Shown: positions 6,605 through 12,157, counted from the stretch's first letter. The stretch is DNA of 20,699 nucleotides from a virus (IMGVR_UViG_3300029448_000556:1-20699), one strand, 5' to 3'. Translations and numbers: made by a program. The notes: generated by a model from the sequence alone, not told the origin.

Positions 6605-6649
6605 AAAAAACCCCCACCCACTCACAGCTTGGGTATTATTCTGTGCGGG
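6605..6649 (-). terminator. candidate intrinsic terminator after the tRNA-like element
   Basis: On the minus strand CCCGCACAG (6649-6641) can pair imperfectly with CTGTGAGTGGG (6627-6617). GGGGG and TTTTTT (6615-6605) follow. The same G-run can instead pair with the C-run at 6595-6589, so two alternative folds compete. The stem is interrupted and confidence is modest. Confidence 0.4.
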
Positions 6650-6708
6650 TAGGATTTGCACCTACAAAACTTTGGTGACACTGTAAGAGTTGTCTCACAG
6701 ATCACACA
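6642..6708 (-). ncRNA. tRNA-like element with aberrant T-loop (not a canonical tRNA)
   Basis: Read on the minus strand, 6665-6649 form a perfect T-arm (GTAGG-TGCAAAT-CCTAC). The following CCGCACA (6648-6642) pairs with TGTGTGA (6708-6702) at 6 of 7 positions including one G-T, like an acceptor stem. The T-loop reads TGC where tRNAs have TTC. The remaining 36 bases do not make normal D and anticodon arms: a strong hairpin CTGTGAGA/TCTTACAG (6700-6693 and 6688-6681) takes that space, no GG is in the D-loop position and no CCA is encoded. It may be a decayed tRNA, a tRNA mimic or chance. Confidence 0.25.
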
Positions 6709-6801
6709 CCCACCCATGCTAAATGTGGGCGCACAGCACTCTCATGTATATAGTTGGCAATCCTTGGGGGTTCACTGACGGTTCACCCCTATGCCTAGTC
6801 A

Positions 6802-6829
6802 TTGAAACCTCAACCGTTGAGGCTGTATT
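6802..6829 (+). promoter_or_regulatory. candidate promoter with palindromic operator in spacer
   Basis: TTGAAA (6802-6807) is followed after 16 bases by TGTATT (6824-6829). The spacer is almost entirely a perfect 15-bp palindrome, CCTCAACCGTTGAGG (6808-6822, 7-bp arms around one base). A start near 6836 would give an RNA of about 85 bases ending at the terminator 6889-6922. The -10 match is only 4 of 6. Confidence 0.35.
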
Positions 6830-6888
6830 CAAAAGGCTTGAACACAGAAAGCGCCCCATGCAGGACGCTATCAGTAGTCAAGAAGTCA

Positions 6889-6922
6889 CACCCCATGCTG
6901 ATACATGGGGTGCTTAGTTTTT
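6889..6922 (+). terminator. intrinsic terminator, rightward
   Basis: A perfect 9-bp stem, CACCCCATG (6889-6897) with CATGGGGTG (6904-6912) and a 6-base loop, is followed by CTTAGTTTTT (6913-6922). The U-run is on the plus strand, opposite to every gene nearby. On the minus strand the same hairpin falls just after the stop of the 6928-7419 gene but lacks a U-run. A second CCCCATG (6854-6860) could compete for the right arm. Confidence 0.75.
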
Positions 6923-6927
6923 GTGGA

Positions 6928-7419
6928 TCATGCAACAATAGCCTTGAGTGCCTTGATCTTGTCAGACGGAACAACATCTTTATCTGTCAGTCCATCATCC
7001 CTACGCTTCTCAGCTTTCTTGATAAGCGCAGCAATCATTGCATCAAGGTCCATTGGCTTATAATCAGGCTCAGGCTTGAACTCCCAAAAAGGAGTTTGAA
7101 TTGCAGCCTTAGCATCCTCAAAACTGATCTTGGTACGTGCCTTGTGGTATGCAAAGCACTTGTCGTCTGTATTCCAAACGAACGTAGCATAAGCCTCTAC
7201 CCACGCTTTGAAAGCATTGGCACGACCCATTGCAGGAATTGCGACCAGTAAAGCGTTCATCTGCTTTACAGCCTTAGACACATCGCTAGTGTCATGCCAA
7301 CGCCGGATAATTGCACACCCACAAGTATGAATATCATCCTGCATTTTAACACCACGCTTTGCTATTGAAGCAATACCAGCATCAATTTGATTATCAGTTT
7401 TCACGTATTTGTTAGCCAT
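6928..7419 (-). CDS. 163-aa hypothetical protein, rightmost gene of the left arm
   Basis: I chose the ATG at 7419 (MANKYVKTDNQIDAGIASIA...) because GGAGG lies 6 bases upstream; the in-frame ATG at 7455 has no ribosome site. The protein is soluble and mostly helical, with a basic N-terminal third (residues about 20-65), an aromatic middle (WVEAYATFVWN) and a charged C-terminal helix (MIAALIKKAEKRRDD). No family is recognised. Being first in the leftward operon next to the control region suggests very early expression, the usual place for host-takeover or replication-accessory proteins; that is inference. Confidence 0.7.
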   Translation of the reverse strand: MANKYVKTDNQIDAGIASIAKRGVKMQDDIHTCGCAIIRRWHDTSDVSKAVKQMNALLVAIPAMGRANAFKAWVEAYATFVWNTDDKCFAYHKARTKISFEDAKAAIQTPFWEFKPEPDYKPMDLDAMIAALIKKAEKRRDDGLTDKDVVPSDKIKALKAIVA

Positions 7420-8111
7420 AGGAACCTCCATGATGTAGCCAAACACCATGCACACAGGACGTATGCACAGTGCAAGCTACACCAACACTATTACACCCCA
7501 CGTTGGTTGGCAGGATAGAATAGCGTTAGGTTTACTTACCATGCGGTTTCTGCATCTCAGCATAGTCCACCGCAAATATATAACTCAAGAGCAATGGCAA
7601 TTACTCACATTGACAAGCACAAACTAAGCACTATCAAATAGCACACAAGTATATTGTGCAAACGCAATGAGATTGCCATAACTCACATTATCAACCGTGC
7701 ACCCTAGCAAGCTAGGACTTACGCCACTGTCTTATTGGGCAGCACTACACCACCACCGATTGACGACACAAAAAGTGCCATAATGTTAAGCCACTATAAA
7801 GAACAAGTGTTATACATGTAGTCAGCTAGTCCCGTAGCACTCCCCTAGTCCCCCAAGGATAGGATGCAAACGGTAGGCCGATACAAGAAGATTCCGAAAA
7901 ACCTTGAAACCATATAGACACATAATCAAAAGATAATAAACATATTTAAAGATAGTGAATAAAAACAACAGGTTACAGGCTTGTTTAGAATAGTTCTAAG
8001 TATTCAAAAAACGAATCAGGCCTTTTGTGTAGGTGATACATACTTTTGATTCACTGGAGATTATTCATAACAGGAATAAATTATTCATGTATAAGAGTTG
8101 TTGTATAGGAC

Positions 8112-8166
8112 ATAATGTATAAGAGATAATGTATAAGAGATAATGTATAAGACATAATGTATAGAC
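8112..8166 (+). repeat. 14-bp tandem repeat
   Basis: The unit ATAATGTATAAGAG is repeated at 8112-8125, 8126-8139 and 8140-8153 (last base C), with a 13-base fourth copy at 8154-8166. It is AT-rich and could serve as an unwinding element or a spaced binding array. Confidence 0.85.
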
Positions 8167-8413
8167 ATAATAAATAGGGCAGCATGATTGACATAATGGG
8201 GTGGGGTATATGTGCAGACATAATGTATTAGGTATAGTGTAAAGAGCATGACTTCACCCCAACTCACAACCCCTTGAAAACACAAGGAAAAACCCTGTTC
8301 GTGTATACTTAAGAATAGTACATTGTATATAAAACATAATCTTTTCAGTAGGTTGGCATACTAAAGTATATACATAATGTCAAAAGCCGGTGTCATACCT
8401 ATACTAAAGCATA

Positions 8414-8473
8414 GGGGGGCATGGGCCACGCGGGGGGTGTACGTATACGTATACACTCAATGACAGCGGGGGG
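8414..8473 (+). other. G-runs around a 12-bp palindrome
   Basis: Runs of G at 8414-8419, 8423-8425, 8432-8437 and 8468-8473 stand out in AT-rich surroundings. The perfect palindrome TACGTATACGTA (8440-8451) sits between the last two. The four G-runs could form a G-quadruplex on the plus strand with a long last loop. Confidence 0.5.
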
Positions 8474-8517
8474 TCAAATACACTTGGTAACTACCTTAAC
8501 AAATACCCCATATTTAC

Positions 8518-8575
8518 TTTGTGATCACATAATCCCCCTCCATACATAATCCTATACCTTTTGTGATCACATAAT
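8518..8575 (+). repeat. pair of 16-bp direct repeats with GTGATCAC palindrome
   Basis: TTTGTGATCACATAAT occurs exactly at 8518-8533 and 8560-8575, 42 bp apart, that is about four helical turns. Each holds the 8-bp palindrome GTGATCAC followed by ACATAAT, so each may be a composite site for two proteins or one protein at higher affinity. Confidence 0.75.
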
Positions 8576-8775
8576 GTTAATCATAATCCAGCCATCTTAA
8601 GGTGTTCGGTAGGTAGACCCCCATGAATATACGACATGCCTACTTAGAGAGCCACTCACAGCCTCTCAGAGGGTATTCTACCCAAAGATAATACCCGATC
8701 CTCGCCGTTAAGAACTCTTTAAGTGTCCTATCTCCACCTTATCAATAATAAAAGTAAAAAATCTTAACTTTTCTC

Positions 8776-8803
8776 TTGACAAATACTTAAAGTATGGTAT
8801 AAT
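8776..8803 (+). promoter_or_regulatory. strong sigma70-type promoter for the right arm
   Basis: Both hexamers are perfect: TTGACA (8776-8781), 16 bases, TATAAT (8798-8803). The 13-bp palindrome ATACTTAAAGTAT (8783-8795) fills the spacer, so a bound regulator would directly block polymerase. Transcription would begin near 8810 and run into the lysis and packaging genes. Confidence 0.8.
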
Positions 8804-8908
8804 AAGTATACTTAAAGTAACTTAAAGCTTACTTTAAGTAAAATTACTACCTTTATAATTAATAGTAGTAATAGATACTTAAGGTACACTTAAAGTATAC
8901 TTTAAGTA
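8784..8908. promoter_or_regulatory. array of seven TACTTWAAGTA operator-like palindromes
   Basis: Sites are at 8784-8794, 8809-8819, 8819-8829 (degenerate), 8830-8840, 8876-8886 (one mismatch), 8887-8897 (one mismatch) and 8898-8908. Within each group the spacing is 10-11 bp, one helical turn, so bound proteins would line up on one face. The dyad ATTACTAC/GTAGTAAT (8843-8872) separates the two groups. The array spans the promoter spacer, the predicted start and the leader. Confidence 0.75.
8830..8873. repeat. 44-bp direct repeat, copy 2 (copy 1 at 1985-2028)
   Basis: This copy has 42 of 44 bases identical to the one before int. It includes TATAAT at 8854-8859 on the plus strand, which could act as a second -10 box, although no good -35 is present at the right distance. 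Confidence 0.85.
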
Positions 8909-8943
8909 CCCAAGAATTTTCTTAGATTCTTTGTCGTTTCTTC

Positions 8944-8971
8944 TTGACAGGAGAAATTTTTTAGGTATAAC
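8944..8971 (+). promoter_or_regulatory. second sigma70-type promoter, abutting the first right-arm gene
   Basis: TTGACA (8944-8949), 16 bases, TATAAC (8966-8971), the same architecture as the promoter at 8776. The ATG of the 83-aa gene is only 5 bases past the -10, so the predicted start falls at or just inside the start codon. Confidence 0.6.
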
Positions 8972-8976
8972 TACCC

Positions 8977-9228
8977 ATGTCTAAAACTAAAACTTATTCT
9001 AGTGATAATGTACTAGAAGAATTTTACTTAGCATTAGCTGAAGAAGACGAAGGGAAGATGCATAGAGTGCATATCCCAAGATCAGACGTCTTCTATGTAC
9101 GAGAAGCAATATTTCAAGATACAGGCGTCAAGTATACTCTAGATCATGTTGAAAGAGCCATGTACCTAGAGGGTCATCTTGAGGCCAAAGACGTATTTCA
9201 ACCACGAACAAAAAGGGATTGGGAGTAA
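8977..9228 (+). CDS. 83-aa hypothetical protein, first gene of the right arm
   Basis: The acidic N-terminal half (SSDNVLEEFYLALAEEDEGK) is followed by a mixed helical region with HIPRSDVFYVREAI and a C-terminal DWE. It could be a small regulator or DNA-mimic, but no family is recognised. It has no good ribosome site at the normal distance: AGGAGA lies about 24 bases upstream and only TTAGG is nearer. With the promoter at 8944-8971 it might be read from a leaderless transcript. Its stop overlaps the next start (TAATG at 9226-9230). Confidence 0.65.
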   Translation: MSKTKTYSSDNVLEEFYLALAEEDEGKMHRVHIPRSDVFYVREAIFQDTGVKYTLDHVERAMYLEGHLEAKDVFQPRTKRDWE

Positions 9229-9437
9229 TGCCAGAGATTATTATGGAACGTATACTTAAGTGGCAGATTATGCCACGTATTATGATGTTTGCAGTAACAG
9301 TATTAACTTATCAAGCAGTTCATTGGTTTATGACACTACCTGATCCATCAATTCAACAGTCAGGCTTAGTGTCTATCTGTATGGGAGCCTTAACAGGATG
9401 CTTTGCTGTATGGTTAGGAAACGAGAAGCATAAATGA
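9228..9437 (+). CDS. 69-aa two-helix membrane protein, possible holin/antiholin
   Basis: I chose ATG 9228 (MPEIIMERILKWQ...) rather than the frame start at 9219, because it is coupled to the previous stop and has GGGAG upstream. Two hydrophobic segments, about 17-36 and 46-63, flank a short polar turn, and the tail is charged (GNEKHK). Size, topology and position just before a three-helix holin and an endolysin suggest a holin, antiholin or other lysis-timing protein. The family is not recognised. It ends in an ATGA overlap with the holin gene. Confidence 0.65.
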   Translation: MPEIIMERILKWQIMPRIMMFAVTVLTYQAVHWFMTLPDPSIQQSGLVSICMGALTGCFAVWLGNEKHK

Positions 9438-9787
9438 TAGCCCAACTTATAGGAAGCATTACTGGTCTAGCCACCAGTATCATAGATGGTAAGACCCAGA
9501 TCAAATTAACTGAGGCTGAGATTAAAAAGAAACAGCTTACAGGAGAGATTGACTGGGATATTGAGGCTATGAAAGGCACTCAGAACTCATGGAAAGATGA
9601 GTGGATTACCCTGTTATTCTCAATCCCATTAATCCTAGCCTTTTGTGGGGATTGGGGTAATGAGATAGTAGCTAGAGGTTTTGCCTCACTTGAAGTAATG
9701 CCTCAGTGGTATCAGATAGCTCTTGGTGGAATTGTATCAGCTAGTATTGGTATGAGGTCAGTGAGTAAGTTCTTTGGGAAAAAATAA
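9434..9787 (+). CDS. holin of the three-helix GTA type
   Basis: This 117-aa protein has an N-terminal hydrophobic segment (1-17), an amphipathic charged helix (about 20-50), the motif WKDEW (53-57) leading into a second span (56-72), and a third span (91-108) with a basic end (KFFGKK). This matches the gene-transfer-agent-type 3TM holin family (Pfam GTA_holin_3TM, from memory), which makes pores in the inner membrane for endolysin release or membrane collapse. It overlaps neighbours by ATGA and TAATG and lies about 360 bases before the endolysin gene. Confidence 0.75.
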   Translation: MIAQLIGSITGLATSIIDGKTQIKLTEAEIKKKQLTGEIDWDIEAMKGTQNSWKDEWITLLFSIPLILAFCGDWGNEIVARGFASLEVMPQWYQIALGGIVSASIGMRSVSKFFGKK

Positions 9788-10026
9788 TGAGTATTAATAC
9801 AACAAATAAAAAAGAAGAATTTAGACTTACTGGTAAGGAAAAGATGCGGTTACGTAAAATTTTTAAAGAAAACCCAGTATATTTTGATAAAATTATAAGA
9901 GACCTTTATGGAAGACCGCCACCCAAATCTAAAATAAAACAAGAAGGTCCAGTAAAGCGTAATAAAGAAGGTAAAGTTATTCGTGCTTTAGTTAATAAAG
10001 GTGGCCTAATTAAAAGGAAAAAGTAA
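9787..10026 (+). CDS. 79-aa very basic hypothetical protein
   Basis: The start overlaps the holin stop (TAATG). The protein is rich in Lys and Arg, with FRLTGKEKMRLRKIFKENP resembling a helix pair, a PPPKSK turn in the middle and an IKRKK tail. It probably binds nucleic acid or is a small virion component. No family is recognised. Codon use is more A-rich than in the lysis genes around it. Confidence 0.6.
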   Translation: MSINTTNKKEEFRLTGKEKMRLRKIFKENPVYFDKIIRDLYGRPPPKSKIKQEGPVKRNKEGKVIRALVNKGGLIKRKK

Positions 10027-10028
10027 CG

Positions 10029-10154
10029 ATGCGTAACGTAATACCTATCCCTCAACTATCCGAGTTAGATAAGCAGTTTATTGCATTAGAAAAACAACAA
10101 GAACAAATACGAGAGCAAGCAAAGCTCATAGCGGAGAAAAGTAATGGCGTTTAA
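10029..10154 (+). CDS. 41-aa coiled-coil protein overlapping the endolysin start
   Basis: This short frame starts 2 bases after the previous stop and ends 11 bases inside the endolysin gene. The sequence MRNVIPIPQLSELDKQFIAL is followed by a Gln/Glu/Lys-rich helix (EKQQEQIREQAKLIAEK). A spanin i-type function would need an N-terminal membrane span, which is absent. Its last codons also carry the GGAGA ribosome site for the endolysin, so its translation may set endolysin expression. Confidence 0.5.
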   Translation: MRNVIPIPQLSELDKQFIALEKQQEQIREQAKLIAEKSNGV

Positions 10155-10596
10155 ACTATCATCACGTAGTGAAGGAAGACTTGAAGGTATTAATCCTAAG
10201 TTAATAGAAGTGGTTAAGACTGCTATTACTCTTACTAAAGTAGACTTTGGTGTTACCTGTGGTATGCGTACTGTAGAAGAGCAGGAGAAACTTGTAGCTA
10301 GTGGTGCAAGTCAAACAATGAAGAGTAAGCACCTAGAGGGTCGTGCAGTAGACCTTGTAGCCTACATCGGCCCTAATATTACATGGTCATTGAATAAGTA
10401 TGATGAGATTGCTGATGCTATGGCTGATGCTGCAGTTGTGCATAGTGTTTCTATCAAGTGGGGAGCTGCATGGACTGTAGGTGACATTGCTTCTTATGAG
10501 GGTTCTATGGAAGACGCAATGAATGAGTACGTAGATCTTCGTCGTTCACAAGGTCGTAGACCGTTTATTGATGCACCACACTTTGAAATGATGTAA
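10144..10596 (+). CDS. endolysin, M15-type peptidoglycan peptidase
   Basis: This 150-aa protein is a single-domain peptidase of the M15/VanY type, predicted to cut peptide stems of peptidoglycan at the end of infection. Zinc ligands are visible: H63 and D70 in SKHLEGRAVDL, and H146 in DAPHFEM; R42 in CGMRT is the usual substrate-binding arginine. There is no signal peptide, so it needs the holin for export. GGAGA upstream serves as ribosome site. The stop overlaps the next start (TAATG). L-Ala-D-Glu endopeptidase versus D,D-carboxypeptidase specificity cannot be told from sequence alone. Confidence 0.88.
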   Translation: MAFKLSSRSEGRLEGINPKLIEVVKTAITLTKVDFGVTCGMRTVEEQEKLVASGASQTMKSKHLEGRAVDLVAYIGPNITWSLNKYDEIADAMADAAVVHSVSIKWGAAWTVGDIASYEGSMEDAMNEYVDLRRSQGRRPFIDAPHFEMM

Positions 10597-10790
10597 TGTA
10601 TACCTTCGTTCTTCTCGTCTATCTTGGTATAGATAGGAAGCTTATAGAAGACAATATGGTATTCAACACCATAGAACAATGCAACTACTACGCAAAGGAA
10701 ATAGTAAGAAGATATAGCACACATGGCATAGCACCAGAAGATCGTGCAGTTGCTTATTGTGTGCCAAAGAGATTGGGCGTTGAACAATAG
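10596..10790 (+). CDS. 64-aa hypothetical protein with hydrophobic N-terminus
   Basis: The start overlaps the endolysin stop (TAATG). A hydrophobic start (MYTFVLLVYLG) may be a short membrane anchor or uncleaved signal, followed by a helical part with two cysteines (C29 and C55) that could form a disulfide outside the cytoplasm. The position after the endolysin is where spanin genes often sit, but the protein lacks a lipobox or proline-rich o-spanin features. Function unknown. Its last codons hold the -35 of a candidate promoter. Confidence 0.6.
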   Translation: MYTFVLLVYLGIDRKLIEDNMVFNTIEQCNYYAKEIVRRYSTHGIAPEDRAVAYCVPKRLGVEQ

Positions 10791-10808
10791 TAAAAATATT
10801 TATACTAT
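10780..10808 (+). promoter_or_regulatory. candidate promoter for the basic-protein and packaging genes
   Basis: TTGAAC (10780-10785), 17 bases, TACTAT (10803-10808). TATACT at 10801-10806 is a closer -10 match, but at 15-base spacing. A 56-base leader follows with an imperfect hairpin between the G-run and the C-run (about 10814-10842). Confidence 0.4.
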
Positions 10809-10864
10809 AAGTTGGGGGTGAAACTAGACGCCGGTGTTCCCCTCATTATTCACAAGGAACTACC

Positions 10865-11158
10865 ATGTCTATCCCTGAACGAGTCAAGACTAAGATGAAA
10901 GAGGAAGGACTTAAGGGTGTTAATAAACCTAAGAGAACTCCTAAACATCCTACTAAGTCTCACTGCGTTATGGCTAAGGAAGGGGATACTTATAAATTTA
11001 TCAGATTTGGGCAGCAGGGCGTTAAAGGTGCGGGTAAAGCCCCCAAGACTGCGAAAGATAAAGCCCGTAAAAAAAGCTATTATGCAAGACATGATGCACA
11101 AGGGAAACCAACGAGCAAGCTGTCAGCAAAATACTGGTCCCACAAAGTCAAGTGGTAG
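10865..11158 (+). CDS. 97-aa basic protein of a marine-phage family, unknown function
   Basis: AAGGAACTACC gives a clear ribosome site. The central and C-terminal parts, KFIRFGQQGVKGAG, SYYARHDAQGK and SKLSAKYWSHKVKW, form a pattern I recall from small proteins of many marine and large phages, where it is of unknown function. The protein is strongly basic. C34 and several His residues (H28, H33, H76) might bind metal. It opens the block of small basic proteins that lies between the lysis and packaging genes. A minor virion or DNA-condensing role is plausible inference only. Confidence 0.7.
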   Translation: MSIPERVKTKMKEEGLKGVNKPKRTPKHPTKSHCVMAKEGDTYKFIRFGQQGVKGAGKAPKTAKDKARKKSYYARHDAQGKPTSKLSAKYWSHKVKW

Positions 11159-11181
11159 GATAGACATAAAGGCATAGAGCT

Positions 11182-11895
11182 ATGACAAAAAGAGCGTCAG
11201 AAAAAAGGAAGACATTTAATAGAGAGTTTAGGGAAGCAAGAGCTGCTTTTAGAATGAATCCTATTGAAAAAAACTTTACTTTTATTAGTAAAGTTGATGG
11301 AGGTAAAAAAACTGTTTTAAGAAAAGGTGAAACTAAACAAGGTTTAATGAAGAAGTTTAAAGCAGAATTTAACTCTGCAGCTCCTACTAAAACTACTGAT
11401 AGTATACCGGGGTATTTAAAACGTAAAGCAGCAGGTAAAAGAATAGTAAAAAATACTAAACTTGCCGATGTAACTAAAGAAGAACTAAATGCTTGGAAAG
11501 AAAAAAATAAAGGTCTTTATAAAGGTAAAGCTTTAACAGCCTATTTAAATGCTAAAGGTAAAAATCTTTCAAAACCTAAAACAGTTGCTAGTGCAAAAAC
11601 AAAAGCTTTAGTAGGATCAGGTAAACAACATTTAAGATCCAAGGTAGATACTTCTCGTAAAGCTGGTGAACTTTCTGCAACTGGTAAAGCTATTGTAGCA
11701 AAAGTAAAACAAGATGATCGTAGTGAAAAAAATCTAAATCGTAATCCTATTTTAAGGCAACAACAAGCAAGTAACGCCACTTTAAAAGTTTTTTATGCTC
11801 TATCAAGTAAACAAAAATTAGATGTAAATAAATTAATTAGAAAAGAAGGACTAACTTTAAGTGCAGCTATAAAAAGAATAACTAAAGGTAAATAA
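11182..11895 (+). CDS. 237-aa lysine-rich protein, unknown
   Basis: About 19 percent of residues are lysine (45 of 237) and most of the rest are small or polar, so the protein is highly basic and likely partly disordered. Two folded-looking parts are visible: 11-65 (FNREFREARAAFRMNPIEK and a following strand-helix) and 200-237 (a helix pair ending AIKRITKGK). Codon use is more A/T-rich than in the genes next to it, which may mark recent insertion. The ribosome site is weak (AAAGGC, 13 bases upstream). It could be a histone-like virion DNA-binding protein. Confidence 0.65.
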   Translation: MTKRASEKRKTFNREFREARAAFRMNPIEKNFTFISKVDGGKKTVLRKGETKQGLMKKFKAEFNSAAPTKTTDSIPGYLKRKAAGKRIVKNTKLADVTKEELNAWKEKNKGLYKGKALTAYLNAKGKNLSKPKTVASAKTKALVGSGKQHLRSKVDTSRKAGELSATGKAIVAKVKQDDRSEKNLNRNPILRQQQASNATLKVFYALSSKQKLDVNKLIRKEGLTLSAAIKRITKGK

Positions 11896-11896
11896 A

Positions 11897-12157
11897 ATGG
11901 CTAATAAAACTATGACTTATAATATAGGTGGCATGGTTAAGTCACAAACAAACAACCTTAAAAATAAAATGGGGTTTTCTAAAGGTGGCTCTACGGTAAA
12001 CAAAGCAGGTAATTACACTAAACCCGGTATGAGAAAACAACAATTTAATCGCATTAAAGCTGGTGGTAAAGGTGGTGCGCCGGGTCAATGGTCAGCACGT
12101 AAAGCACAGATGCTTGCCTCTGCCTATAAAAAGGCAGGTGGTGGGTATAAGTCGTAA
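11897..12157 (+). CDS. 86-aa basic protein, DUF5872-like
   Basis: The C-terminal part reads NYTKPGMRKQQFNRIKAGGK followed by GGAPGQWSARKAQMLASAYK and a GGGYK end. I recall this glycine-rich GQWSARKAQ-x(8-9)-GGGY signature as DUF5872, a domain of unknown function in phages and large DNA viruses; the Pfam name is from memory. The N-terminal 35 residues are variable with GGM and KGG repeats like those of the gene at 12836. Its stop overlaps the next start (TAATG). Confidence 0.65.
   Translation: MANKTMTYNIGGMVKSQTNNLKNKMGFSKGGSTVNKAGNYTKPGMRKQQFNRIKAGGKGGAPGQWSARKAQMLASAYKKAGGGYKS

Larger units (their letters stand above)
6459..6927. other. 469-bp gene-free structured region
   Basis: No convincing protein gene lies here. 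Plus-strand reading frames at 6723-6917 and 6802-7251 lack ribosome sites, and the latter is antisense to the 6928-7419 gene. The region is filled with RNA-type signals: from right to left a plus-strand terminator (6889-6922), a palindrome-bearing candidate promoter (6802-6829), the tRNA-like element, a candidate terminator, the nested stems and the leftward terminator. Confidence 0.7.
7920..8575 (+). repeat. eleven ACATAAT direct repeats (iteron-like)
   Basis: ACATAAT occurs on the plus strand starting at 7920, 8110, 8152, 8165, 8191, 8218, 8334, 8372, 8527, 8544 and 8569, all in the same orientation. By chance well under one would be expected in 650 bases. Many are extended to ACATAATGTAT. 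Such same-strand short repeats resemble initiator-binding iterons. Confidence 0.7.
7420..8775. other. long gene-free control/origin-like region
   Basis: About 1.36 kb without a credible gene. It contains small inverted repeats (CCTAGC 7703-7708 with GCTAGG 7711-7716; TTAGAA 7985-7990 with TTCTAA 7994-7999; GAGAG 8647-8651 with CTCTC 8663-8667; GGGTATT 8671-8677 with AATACCC 8690-8696), the ACATAAT repeats, a 14-bp tandem repeat and G-runs. Strong repeat content and its position between divergent arms fit a replication origin and control region. A minus frame at 8085-8285 is just the tandem repeat read in frame. Confidence 0.6.

Noticed and set aside
6642-6708. Canonical tRNA gene
   Set aside because: No anticodon stem-loop of 5+7 bases or D-arm with GG can be drawn, and the T-loop lacks TTC; kept only as a tRNA-like element.
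6723-6917. 64-aa plus-strand frame
   Set aside because: No ribosome site, and it covers a palindrome and a terminator stem; non-coding signals fit better.
6802-7251. 149-aa plus-strand frame
   Set aside because: It is antisense to the better supported 6928-7419 gene, lacks a ribosome site and runs through the terminator hairpin.
8112-8166. CRISPR array
   Set aside because: The units are 14 bp in direct tandem with no spacers and no cas genes are present.
8085-8285. 66-aa minus-strand reading frame in the control region
   Set aside because: It is the 14-bp and ACATAAT repeats read in frame (repeated HYVLY/SYT), with no ribosome site; the repeats explain it.
1985-8873. The two 44-bp repeats as attL and attR of an integrated element
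   Set aside because: Phage genes continue on both sides of the pair, and the repeats contain operator palindromes that recur on their own; a regulatory repeat is simpler.
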